A stretch of 36,445 nucleotides of DNA from Deltaproteobacteria bacterium (lineage in GTDB: Bacteria > UBA10199 > JACPAL01), in NCBI GenBank assembly GCA_016180855.1, contig JACPAL010000021.1, forward strand, positions 1-36,445, given 5' to 3'. Positions 25,131 through 32,150 of the stretch are shown here, one piece after another (within the stretch, counting starts at the first letter, position 1; the number at the start of each line of letters is the position of its first letter). The notes under the pieces were generated by a model. It ran no database searches and was not told the origin of the DNA. It was given only the letters and a program-made list of their open reading frames with translations. Both the position numbers and the translations under genes were made by a program.

Positions 25131-25261
25131 GACTGTTGAAAAATGCCATCTGCTGCGTTCCCCTCGTCACCGGCTCCTCGACGTACCCTCAAGTACGCCT
25201 GCGTCGCGGCTCCTCGGGGTGCCTTGCAGGCTCGGCGCCGTTCGATCCCCATCAAGGAAAC
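25131..25261. repeat. Dispersed TTGAAAAA-type intergenic repeat, right end lost
   Basis: Begins GACTGTTGAAAAATGCCAT and carries a GC-rich body with a central CGTAC / GTACG stem (25179-25183 and 25190-25194) and repeated GGCTCCTCG. It resembles the MITE-like intergenic repeats common in deltaproteobacterial genomes, which normally finish with the complement of their start (TTTTTCAACAGTC). That right end is missing. The first 19 bases recur exactly at 28778-28796. Confidence 0.65.
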
Positions 25262-25293
25262 AAATGATTTGGCACCCACGTTTGATTTAAGCA

Positions 25294-25322
25294 TTGACAA
25301 TGGAGTACACTCCTTTTAAATT
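25294..25322 (+). promoter_or_regulatory. Promoter with operator-like repeats before the first DUF4143 gene
   Basis: TTGACA at 25294-25299, 17-base spacer, TAAATT at 25317-25322 as -10 (4 of 6). The spacer contains GGAGTACACTCC (25302-25313), a near-palindrome. A related block, AAGGAGTTAATTCCTTTT (25331-25348), directly precedes the ATG at 25349 and provides the AAGGAG ribosome site. The related blocks suggest an operator used by a repressor. Confidence 0.55.
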
Positions 25323-25348
25323 GGATTTTAAAGGAGTTAATTCCTTTT

Positions 25349-26515
25349 ATGTATGATCGAAGGCTTATAATTCGACTCCCTCGGGGACAGTCCGCGTTTC
25401 TTTGGGGGGCCCGCCAGACCGGCAAATCAACTTATTTAGAGTCTCATTTTCCCAAGTCGCTGAAATATGATTTTCTCCAGTCGGACCTTTATCTTAACTT
25501 CATGAAGGAACCGCATCGTTTACGAGAAGAATTATTAGAGAAAAAAATCTCACCGTCCGAGCAACCGATCATTCTTGACGAGGTCCAAAAAATTCCCCTA
25601 CTTCTTGACGAGGTTCATTGGCTGATTGAGAATAAAAAATTAAGTTTCATCCTCTGCGGTTCCAGTGCGCGAAAACTGAAAAGGGAGAAGGCCAATCTTT
25701 TGGGCGGCCGTGCCTGGCGCTTTGACATGCACCCCCTCGTGTTCCCCGAAATTCCCGATTTCAATCTCCTGAAAGCCCTTCAGCAAGGGCTCTTACCATC
25801 CCATTATCAGACCGAGTATCCGGAAAAGGCTCTGAGGGCTTATGTCAATGATTACTTGACCGAAGAAATCAGGGCGGAAGGTTTGAGCCGAAATCTGGCC
25901 GCCTTCGCGAAATTTCTGGAGGCCGCCGCCTTTTCACACGGTCAACTCGTGCACTACAAGAACATCGCCAGCGACTGTGGTGTCGATGCCAAAACGGTAA
26001 AAGAATATTTTGAAATATTAAAAGATACTTACATCGCCTCCTTCCTCCAACCCCTTCAGAAGAAAAATGGAAGAAAGAGCCTCTCGGCGACTCCCAAATT
26101 CTATTTTTTCGACCCTGGCGTCGTCAACTTTCTGTCCAAAACATCCTTGAACCAGCTGAAAGGGCCCCAGGCCGGTTTAAGTTTCGAGGGGTATCTCTTC
26201 CATGAGATCAATACCTACCGTTCCTACACCGAAAAGGATTTTGACCTTCATTATTGGCGCACCGGTAGTGGCCATGAAGTGGATTTTGTTCTCAATAAAG
26301 ATGAGGTCACTATCGAGGCCAAGATTTCTGATCGTATCAAACCGGACGATATCAAGGGATTAAGAGTGTTCCTTGACGAATCACCCGTTAAAAAGGCTTA
26401 TGTCGTCTGCTTGGAAAAAAGACAACGGCTGATTACAACCCCGGAAGGAAAAGAGGTCCATATAGTTCCCTGGAAAAACTTTCTGGAGGTCCTTTGGAAT
26501 GGTGACATCATCTAA
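25349..26515 (+). CDS. AAA+ ATPase with DUF4143 domain (first copy)
   Basis: A 388-residue ATPase. The N-terminal AAA domain has Walker A GARQTGKST (20-28) and Walker B IILDEVQ (74-80), with the sensor-like LCGSSARKL segment after it. The C-terminal DUF4143 part resembles a restriction-endonuclease-like fold: E in FEGYLFHEI, YWRTGSGHEVDFVLN and IEAKIS give an E-D-ExK pattern. Many bacteria have multiple copies; their role is not established, though links to mobile-element or stress functions have been proposed. It starts after its own promoter and ends just before a histidine-kinase fragment. AAGGAG at 25331-25336 is the ribosome site. Confidence 0.85.
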   Translation: MYDRRLIIRLPRGQSAFLWGARQTGKSTYLESHFPKSLKYDFLQSDLYLNFMKEPHRLREELLEKKISPSEQPIILDEVQKIPLLLDEVHWLIENKKLSFILCGSSARKLKREKANLLGGRAWRFDMHPLVFPEIPDFNLLKALQQGLLPSHYQTEYPEKALRAYVNDYLTEEIRAEGLSRNLAAFAKFLEAAAFSHGQLVHYKNIASDCGVDAKTVKEYFEILKDTYIASFLQPLQKKNGRKSLSATPKFYFFDPGVVNFLSKTSLNQLKGPQAGLSFEGYLFHEINTYRSYTEKDFDLHYWRTGSGHEVDFVLNKDEVTIEAKISDRIKPDDIKGLRVFLDESPVKKAYVVCLEKRQRLITTPEGKEVHIVPWKNFLEVLWNGDII

Positions 26516-26717
26516 CAGATCAATAACTTTTCGAGAATCTCATTCGAGGGGATTAAGGGCTCGGGCATAGCCCGGACTTACAAGGGGACCGGCTTGGGGC
26601 TCGCCATCTGCAAGGAGATCATCGAACAGCACGGAGGGGGGGATAGGGGTTACGAGCGACGGCGAAAAGGGGGTCGAGTTTTATTTCACACTGCCGATTG
26701 GCTCCACGGTTTTGTGA
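26516..26717 (+). pseudogene. Remnant of a sensor histidine kinase (ATP-binding end)
   Basis: Right after the ATPase stop, and in the same frame, the sequence encodes KGTGLGLAICKEIIEQHGGG, the G2 box of a histidine kinase ATPase domain. Then the frame breaks at a run of seven G (26636-26642). Dropping one G restores IGVTSDGEKGVEFYFTLPI, the normal C terminus, up to a TGA at 26715-26717. The N box, dimerisation domain and sensor part are absent. A sequencing error in the G run could explain the shift but not the missing front. Its end overlaps the 3' end of the next gene on the opposite strand. Confidence 0.75.
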
Positions 26718-28011
26718 GCAGCGAAACGGCATAGAGTGGGAAGTTGCAGGTCTGGGAGTCTCGTTTGAGATTCAAAAGGTTCAGTCGAAGGAGTGAATCG
26801 GGAGAAAATTGATCCGCGTAGGAGCTGAGGCTCCGGCTTCGCGGGCGGATCCCTGATTTGACTTCGAGAGGATAGATCCGATCTTCGAGCTCAATCAAAA
26901 AATCAATTTCCGCCTTTCCTCCCTCACTCCTCCAGTAATAAAGTTCCTCCATTCCCAAAAAGGCAATGAGCTGTTGGGCCACATAGTTTTCCGCCAAGGC
27001 CCCTTTGTATTCTTCAAAGAGTCGGTAACGTTCGACGAGGACCGTGGTCGGAGTTCGGGCCATCGCCCCCAAAAGCCCGACATCGAGCATGTAGACCTTA
27101 AAACAGTTTTGGTCGGCATAATGCTTGAGGGGAAATTGACTTTTCTGGACCGCACTTGCCCGGTGAATCAGCCCCGCATCCTTAAGCCAGACTAGCGCAT
27201 TCTCATACTCCCTGGCTCGAGCTCCTTTCTTGAGCGCTGAAAAGATAAATTTTCGATGCTCTCGAGCCAAATGGGACAGGAGGGAATCCCAAATCAGGGT
27301 GAGCTTTGGAATATCCGAAGCCGGCGCGTGTTTGGCGAAATCCAGGATATACGAATCGATCACCTCGCGTTGAATTTGACGGACCTCGAAGGGATCCCGT
27401 TTCTCAGCGTAACATTTCACCGCCTCGGGCATTCCCCCCACGAAATAATACTGATGGAGGAGGTCAATGAGTTCCTGGTGAAAAGGTTCGGCATAAGGAA
27501 CAAGTTTTTCGGTCTCTTCTAAAACCATTCGGTAGCGCGATTCCCCGACGGCTTCAAGAAACTCAAGAAAAGTCAGTGGACGGAGATCGAGAAAATTCAC
27601 CTTCCCGACGGGAAAAGATCTCGGTGTGGAGAGTTTCACACCGAGCAGGGAACCGGCACAAGCGAGGTGATATTCCGGAGCCTGCTCCTGGAAATATTTG
27701 AGCGAATTGAGTGCGGCGTTCGACGTCTGGATCTCGTCAAAAATAACGAGATCCTGCTCGGGGCGGATTTTGCTCTTCGAATAAATTTCAAGATCATTAA
27801 GGATTCTTCGGGGATCCAGGTTTTTTTCAAAGAATTGGCCGAGTCTTGGAACCTCCTCGAAATTAAAATAGTGGACTTGACCATACTCTTTTTTCCCAAA
27901 TTCCATGAGAAGGTAGGTTTTTCCAGTTTGCCTGGCTCCTTTAAGGAGTAGCGGTTTTCGCCGCTCCGAGATCTTCCATGCGACGAGCCTTTGATAGGCA
28001 TCCCGTTTCAT
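26686..28011 (-). CDS. AAA+ ATPase with DUF4143 domain (second copy)
   Basis: A 441-residue ATPase of a different subgroup from the one at 25349. Walker A GARQTGKTY lies at 25-33 and Walker B LVIFDEIQ at 88-95. A winged-helix-like middle is followed by a C-terminal DUF4143 nuclease-like domain with YYWRSEGGKAEIDFLIELEDRIYPLEVKSG; the E-D-ExK residues are intact. The final SQSAV residues read antisense across the kinase remnant, so the native C terminus may have been replaced there. The start ATG at 28011 follows a TTGACA box. Function is uncertain, as for the first copy. Confidence 0.85.
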   Translation of the reverse strand: MKRDAYQRLVAWKISERRKPLLLKGARQTGKTYLLMEFGKKEYGQVHYFNFEEVPRLGQFFEKNLDPRRILNDLEIYSKSKIRPEQDLVIFDEIQTSNAALNSLKYFQEQAPEYHLACAGSLLGVKLSTPRSFPVGKVNFLDLRPLTFLEFLEAVGESRYRMVLEETEKLVPYAEPFHQELIDLLHQYYFVGGMPEAVKCYAEKRDPFEVRQIQREVIDSYILDFAKHAPASDIPKLTLIWDSLLSHLAREHRKFIFSALKKGARAREYENALVWLKDAGLIHRASAVQKSQFPLKHYADQNCFKVYMLDVGLLGAMARTPTTVLVERYRLFEEYKGALAENYVAQQLIAFLGMEELYYWRSEGGKAEIDFLIELEDRIYPLEVKSGIRPRSRSLSSYADQFSPDSLLRLNLLNLKRDSQTCNFPLYAVSLLTKPWSQSAV

Positions 28012-28027
28012 ACCCTTAACTGATGTA

Positions 28028-28083
28028 CCATTTTTGCCCCCTTGTCAATGGTTAACGGTGAATTATGTGATAAAATACACATA
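28028..28083 (-). promoter_or_regulatory. Promoter region of the second DUF4143 gene
   Basis: On the - strand TTGACA (28048-28043) lies 31 bases before the start codon, with a possible TACATC -10 after a short 15-base spacer. Upstream is a perfect inverted repeat TATGTG (28064-28069) / CACATA (28078-28083), spaced by 8 A/T-rich bases, a typical regulator site shape. The -10 fit is imperfect. Confidence 0.35.
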
Positions 28084-28162
28084 TTGTTCCACTTAAATGT
28101 GATATTTAACTCCATTTCTCTGGTCCTGGAATCCAACCTTGGCCCCATCCCCTGGTCCAGGA

Positions 28163-28201
28163 TGAAGCTCCCCGCGGCAAGACCGCGGGGTTTCTTGGCG
28201 G
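28163..28201. repeat. REP-like hairpin element, intact copy
   Basis: A perfect 8-bp GC stem CCCCGCGG (28170-28177) and CCGCGGGG (28183-28190) with loop CAAGA, preceded by TGAAGCT and followed by TTTCTTGGCGG. It shares its layout and most bases with the copy at 21690-21728. The stem plus TTTCTT could also act as a terminator on the + strand. Confidence 0.6.
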
Positions 28202-28264
28202 AATCCCCGTAGCCACCGACCCTCCTCTGCCAATGCTTCGGATCTCCGGACCATTCATCGCCGC

Positions 28265-28420
28265 AAGACAAACGGGCCTCAAGCATTCAAGGAGGAATAT
28301 AAAGTCAACCAGGCGATCATGGTCTCACTGGATGCCTCGCCTCGATTGGCCGGCGGTATTCGGATCTTGCCCTGAAATATCTTTCTGGAGGAACTCTGGT
28401 TCGGAAAAATCATTGCTTGA
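28265..28420 (+). pseudogene. Remnant of a third DUF4143 ATPase (C-terminal end)
   Basis: The frame from about 28280 reads QAFKEEYKVNQAIMVSLD, then a stretch ending RILP, a stop codon TGA (28373-28375), and NIFLEELWFGKIIA before a second TGA at 28418-28420. This parallels the end of the gene at 25349 (KKAYVVCLEKRQRLI, then HIVPWKNFLEVLWNGDII). The internal TGA stands where a Trp codon (TGG) is expected. The AAA domain and most of DUF4143 are missing, so this is a decayed 3' end. Confidence 0.7.
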
Positions 28421-28589
28421 GTGGATTTTTTTGCCAAAATTCTCCTAGCCAACTTTGCAATGTTGAGAGTAAATTGAGCAATCTTTATGGCTCGCCCCAC
28501 TGATAATGGAAGAGGTAACAAAAAAAATTATTTCCCATCTCCCCGCGCAGGATTTAAATTTTCGCTATAGAAATTGTCGCGATAATATG

Positions 28590-28662
<73 letters not shown>

Positions 28663-28714
28663 GTTTCTAGGTGCGGAGCAAATCCCGCCGCCTCGTTCCT
28701 TACTCGATCCCTTG

Positions 28715-28744
28715 CGTATATCGAGCAGAATCATTGAAAATCAA
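28715..28744 (-). promoter_or_regulatory. Putative promoter of the tRNA-Ala gene
   Basis: On the - strand TTGATT (28744-28739) and TATACG (28720-28715) are spaced by 18 bases, each matching 4 of 6 consensus positions. They lie about 50 bases before the mature tRNA, leaving a short leader with a GC-rich stretch. Confidence 0.4.
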
Positions 28745-28773
28745 CAGGAATCAGAAGCTCCCTTTCCCCCTTG

Positions 28774-28812
28774 AAGGGACTGTTGAAAAATGCCATTTTT
28801 CAACAGTCCCTT
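28774..28812. repeat. Perfect 18-bp palindrome, collapsed dispersed repeat
   Basis: AAGGGACTGTTGAAAAAT (28774-28791), spacer GCC, and its exact complement ATTTTTCAACAGTCCCTT (28795-28812). The left arm shares 19 bases with the start of the repeat at 25131. The element thus looks like the two ends of that repeat with the body deleted. It would form a very stable hairpin just upstream of rlmN and may act as a terminator in either direction. Confidence 0.85.
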
Positions 28813-28847
28813 GAAATGTTTTGTACAGATGATCTAAGTAGGTCCCC

Positions 28848-29900
28848 ATGCGCCAGAACATACTGGATCTGACCTTGGATCGACTCTCTTCCTGGTGTTC
28901 GGAGAGGGAGCTCAAGAGGTATGTTCCCCCGCAGGTTTACCAGTGGCTTTATTCCAAGAAGGTTGTCTCTTTTGAGGAGATGACAAACATTGCCGTGGAG
29001 ACTCGGGCACTCTTTGCGGAATATTTTTATATCGGGCGACTCGAGGTCGGTGCCCGTCATCACTCCCAGGTTGATCAATCGAGAAAATATCTATTTCGTC
29101 TTCAGGACGGTCGTTCGATTGAATCGGTCCTGATGCCGCAAAAAAATCGCCTGACCCTTTGTGTCTCGAGTCAGGTTGGATGTGCGATGGGGTGCAAGTT
29201 CTGTAAAACGGCCGAGATGAAACTCGTCCGGAATCTGACCCAAGGTGAAATTCTCGGACAGATTCTTGAGGTTTGGCGCGAACTTTCACCCGGAACCCGC
29301 ATTAGCAACATTGTACTCATGGGGATGGGGGAGCCTCTTCATAATTATGACAATCTGCTCTCATCGATCCGGATTATGACCGATGATCGTGGTCTGGGAA
29401 TCTCGCAGAGAAAGATCACAGTCTCTACGGTCGGTCTGGCTCCCGAAATAGAGCGCTTTGCTAACGACTCGGGTGTTAAATTGGCGCTTTCCTTAAATGC
29501 CACTACGGAAGAGGGGCGACAAAACTTGATGCCGATCACCAAAAAATATTCTTTAGAGCGGGTCATTGAGGCCTGCAAAAAATATACGGAGTTGCAGCCC
29601 AAGCGACGGGTAACCCTTGAATACGTCATGATGGCTGGGATCAATGATTCCCTGGAGGATGCGAAGCGATTGGCCCGGATTGGTTCGCATATCCCGTGCA
29701 AAATTAACCTCATCCCCTACAACGAGTACCCCGCTTCTCCCTTCCAACGTCCCTCAGAGGAAAAGGTCGGTCTCTTTTTTCATTATCTGGCTGACCGGCA
29801 TTTTCAGGTGAATATCCGTTATTCCAAGGGACTGGATGTTATGGGGGCGTGTGGTCAGTTGTGTGTAAATCCGGGAACCCCCTCACCGGTGACGACCTGA
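28848..29900 (+). CDS. rlmN: Dual-specificity RNA methyltransferase RlmN
   Basis: A 350-residue radical SAM enzyme that methylates C2 of A2503 in 23S rRNA and A37 in some tRNAs. The radical SAM cluster motif CAMGCKFC is present, followed by GMGEPLHNYDN and the SLNATTEEGRQNLMPI block. The C-terminal GACGQL holds the second catalytic Cys of the RlmN/Cfr mechanism; the partner Cys is expected upstream of this, in the conserved core. RlmN is preferred to Cfr by the N-terminal domain and motif spacing. The start ATG 28848 has weak ribosome-site support (AAGTAGG). Confidence 0.93.
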   Translation: MRQNILDLTLDRLSSWCSERELKRYVPPQVYQWLYSKKVVSFEEMTNIAVETRALFAEYFYIGRLEVGARHHSQVDQSRKYLFRLQDGRSIESVLMPQKNRLTLCVSSQVGCAMGCKFCKTAEMKLVRNLTQGEILGQILEVWRELSPGTRISNIVLMGMGEPLHNYDNLLSSIRIMTDDRGLGISQRKITVSTVGLAPEIERFANDSGVKLALSLNATTEEGRQNLMPITKKYSLERVIEACKKYTELQPKRRVTLEYVMMAGINDSLEDAKRLARIGSHIPCKINLIPYNEYPASPFQRPSEEKVGLFFHYLADRHFQVNIRYSKGLDVMGACGQLCVNPGTPSPVTT

Positions 29901-29935
29901 ACGGCTCAAACGCCCTCTCCAACAGGTGAAGAGGG

Positions 29936-29959
29936 CCCTCTACCGCTTGCGGGAGAGGG
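29936..29959. repeat. Hairpin between rlmN and the MTA phosphorylase gene
   Basis: CCCTCT (29936-29941) pairs with AGAGGG (29954-29959) and encloses CCGCTTGCGG, giving a 10-pair stem with one mismatch. Direct neighbours include GGGTGAGGGT (29985-29994). This resembles a widespread intergenic repeat made of CCCTCTCCCGC and GGGTGAGGGT. It may serve as the rlmN terminator, although no T-run follows. Confidence 0.5.
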
Positions 29960-30009
29960 GAGTTCAAATCTTGACGAAACAGAAGGGTGAGGGTACGTAA
30001 GGCGTCCCT

Positions 30010-30873
30010 ATGTCAGAACCATTAATTGGTATCATCGGCGGCAGTGGACTCTATGAGATAGAGGGTTTGAAGGTTATTGAAGAGATCAATCTTGAGACCC
30101 CTTTTGGAAAGCCTTCGGATGCCTTTATGGCGGGTGAGATGGCAGGGAGAAAGGTGGTTTTTCTCTCCCGGCATGGGCGTGGACACCGTCTCTCTCCTTC
30201 AGAGCTCAATTTCAGGGCGAATATCTGGGGAATGAAGAAACTGGGAGTTGAATGGATTATTGCGGTCTCTGCCGTTGGAAGCATGAGGGAGGAGATTCAT
30301 CCGGGTGATATGGTTATTGTCGACCAATTTTTTGACAGAACGCGTGGTCGTCCCTCCACCTTTTTTACGGAGGGTGTTGTCGCCCACGTCACTTTTGCGG
30401 ATCCTCTCTGCCCGTCGCTTCGCAAGATACTGATCCAGTCAGGGAAGACTGTTGGGGCAACCATTCATGAAAAGGGGACCTATCTTTGTATGGAAGGGCC
30501 TCAGTTTTCGACGCGGTCGGAATCAAATCTCTATCGAAAATGGGGAATGGATGTCATCGGGATGACCAACCTTCAAGAGGCAAAACTCGCCCGCGAGGCG
30601 GAAATTTGTTATGCAACGATCGCCCTTTCTACTGATTACGATTGTTGGCATGAGCATCATGGTGATGTGACGGTTGATGCGATTGTTGCTGTGCTTAAGA
30701 AGAATGTGGAGACCGCCAAGAAAATGATTCGTGAGGCAATCAAGATAATTCAACACCCGCGGAATTGCGGTTGTGGGGAGGCCTTAAAGACGGCGATTCT
30801 GACCGATCGGCAGGCGATTTCACCGGAAGCAAAGAAAAAACTGGAACTTATTGCAGGTCGGTATTTTTCATGA
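30010..30873 (+). CDS. mtnP: S-methyl-5'-thioadenosine phosphorylase
   Basis: A 287-residue enzyme that splits 5'-methylthioadenosine with phosphate into adenine and 5-methylthioribose-1-phosphate, part of polyamine and SAM salvage. It starts with IGIIGGSGLYEIEG, then RHGRGHRLSPSELNFRANIWGMKKLGV, the MEGPQFSTRSESNLYR substrate block, and STDYDCWHEHHGDVTVDAI near the end. These fit the MTAP/PNP family and favour MTAP over PNP. The stop overlaps the next gene by 4 bp. Confidence 0.92.
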   Translation: MSEPLIGIIGGSGLYEIEGLKVIEEINLETPFGKPSDAFMAGEMAGRKVVFLSRHGRGHRLSPSELNFRANIWGMKKLGVEWIIAVSAVGSMREEIHPGDMVIVDQFFDRTRGRPSTFFTEGVVAHVTFADPLCPSLRKILIQSGKTVGATIHEKGTYLCMEGPQFSTRSESNLYRKWGMDVIGMTNLQEAKLAREAEICYATIALSTDYDCWHEHHGDVTVDAIVAVLKKNVETAKKMIREAIKIIQHPRNCGCGEALKTAILTDRQAISPEAKKKLELIAGRYFS

Positions 30874-31781
30874 GTGTCATTGTTGTTGGAACAGTCGCCC
30901 TGGATTGTATTGAAACTCCTTTTGGTCGTGCGGATGAGATGCTGGGGGGATCGGGGACCCATTTTGCCTCGGCGGCCTCCTATTTTGCCCCGGTTCATCT
31001 CGTCGGTGTGGTGGGGGAGGATTTTCCACGCGAGGCACTTCATTATCTCAAGGAGCGCGGTGTTAATCTGGACCATGTCGTAACGGCTCCCGGAAGGAGT
31101 TTTCGGTGGGAGGGGCGCTATCATTATGACATGAATACCCGTGATACCTTGAAAACGGAGTTAGGGGTCCTGGCTGGTTTTACGCCAAAAATATCCCCTT
31201 CCTGTCGTGAGGGGGAGCATCTCTTTTTGGGGAACATCCATCCAGCGGTCCAGATGCAGGTTTTGGAGCAGGTTCGGGCGAGAACGGTCTCGCTCGATAC
31301 AATGAATTTGTGGATCGAAACGGAACGGAAGGGGCTCGAGCAGGTGATGGCTCGGGTTGACCTCATGGTCTTGAATGAGGAAGAGGCCCGCCAGCTCTCG
31401 GGAGAATATTCCCTTGTGAAAGCGGCCCGGACAATCAACCGTTTGGGGCCACGTATTCTGGTGATTAAACGAGGGGAGTATGGGGCCCTTCTCTTTTACA
31501 AGGGTGAGATCTTTTCAGCCCCCGGTCTTCCGCTGGAGGCGGTGAAAGATCCAACCGGGGCGGGGGATTCCTTTGCCGGGGGGCTCATCGGTTATCTTGA
31601 TCGCTCAGGCCCCCTTGATTTTGAAACGCTCAAGAAGGGGGTTATCATGGGAAGTGTGATGGCCTCATTTAACGTTGAAGATTTTGGACCGAATCGTTTA
31701 AAGAAGCTTGGTCGTGATGAAATTCGAGGGCGGATTGAAGAGTTCAGGCGTCTTGCCCATTTTGAACCGTTGGAGGTCTAG
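30870..31781 (+). CDS. PfkB-family sugar or nucleoside kinase
   Basis: A 303-residue ribokinase-like kinase. It shows the early GGSGTHFASAASYF block, then GVVGEDFP, and the late PfkB signature DPTGAGDSFAGGLIGYL that holds the catalytic Asp and anion hole. The substrate is not known. The coupled position after MTA phosphorylase suggests a role in nucleoside or methylthioribose metabolism; adenosine kinase is another option. ATG 30870 overlaps the mtnP stop by 4 bp. Confidence 0.85.
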   Translation: MSVIVVGTVALDCIETPFGRADEMLGGSGTHFASAASYFAPVHLVGVVGEDFPREALHYLKERGVNLDHVVTAPGRSFRWEGRYHYDMNTRDTLKTELGVLAGFTPKISPSCREGEHLFLGNIHPAVQMQVLEQVRARTVSLDTMNLWIETERKGLEQVMARVDLMVLNEEEARQLSGEYSLVKAARTINRLGPRILVIKRGEYGALLFYKGEIFSAPGLPLEAVKDPTGAGDSFAGGLIGYLDRSGPLDFETLKKGVIMGSVMASFNVEDFGPNRLKKLGRDEIRGRIEEFRRLAHFEPLEV

Positions 31782-32141
31782 GTGATAGAATCGCTCGGAC
31801 AGTATCTCAAGAAGGAGCGTGAGGGGAAAGGGGTGCCCCTTGAAGATTTGGCGCGTTCCACAAAGATAAATCTCCATTTTTTAGAGAGCCTGGAGGGGGA
31901 CCAATGGGAGTCCCTCCCAAAAGGGGCCTTTATTCTCGGTTTTCTGAAGAGCTATAGCCGCGAGGTCGGTATTCCGGAGGTTGAGGTTATGCGTCGCTAT
32001 GAGGCGCTTCGTCCAGTCTCTCGCGGCGAAGAACATCCCTTTCAAAAATTTCGTGGAGTTGAGGTCCGCAACCGGTTTTTCCTTTTTCTTCTGATTGCCC
32101 TTGGGTTGATCATTCTTGCTGCTTACCTCTCGACACGCTAG
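31782..32141 (+). CDS. Short RodZ-like HTH membrane protein
   Basis: A 119-residue protein with an N-terminal HTH_25-type domain (LGQYLKKEREGKGVPLEDLARSTKINLHFLESLEGDQWESLPKGAFILGFLKSYSRE) and one membrane helix near residues 96-115 (FFLFLLIALGLIILAAYL). RodZ links MreB to the envelope; true RodZ carries a further periplasmic domain that is missing here, so it may be a short paralogue. It starts with GTG 31782 behind TGGAGGT, directly after the kinase gene. Confidence 0.8.
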   Translation: MIESLGQYLKKEREGKGVPLEDLARSTKINLHFLESLEGDQWESLPKGAFILGFLKSYSREVGIPEVEVMRRYEALRPVSRGEEHPFQKFRGVEVRNRFFLFLLIALGLIILAAYLSTR

Positions 32142-32150
32142 TCTCACAAT

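Larger units (their letters stand above)
25119..25348 (+). other. Intergenic region: dispersed repeat plus promoter of DUF4143 gene
   Basis: These 230 bases have no gene. The first 130 or so are a dispersed repeat (listed separately). The rest is the AT-rich promoter of the ATPase at 25349. An apparent 69-codon frame on the - strand is repeat-derived and has no family likeness. Confidence 0.6.
28084..28589. other. Intergenic region between second DUF4143 gene and tRNA-Ala
   Basis: The 506 bases contain no intact gene. They hold a REP-like hairpin (28163-28201) and the broken end of a third DUF4143 gene (28265-28420). After 28421 the sequence is AT-rich with an A-run at 28520-28527, which on the - strand is a T-run 60-70 bases beyond the tRNA and may help end its transcript. 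No convincing stem was found next to it. Confidence 0.5.

Noticed and set aside
25091-25300. 69-codon open frame on the - strand over the repeat
   Set aside because: It is produced by the dispersed repeat body, with no ribosome site and no family likeness; such frames recur wherever this repeat occurs.
28233-28448. 71-codon open frame on the + strand after the REP-like hairpin
   Set aside because: It is out of frame with the DUF4143 remnant that explains the sequence, and its residues show no domain.
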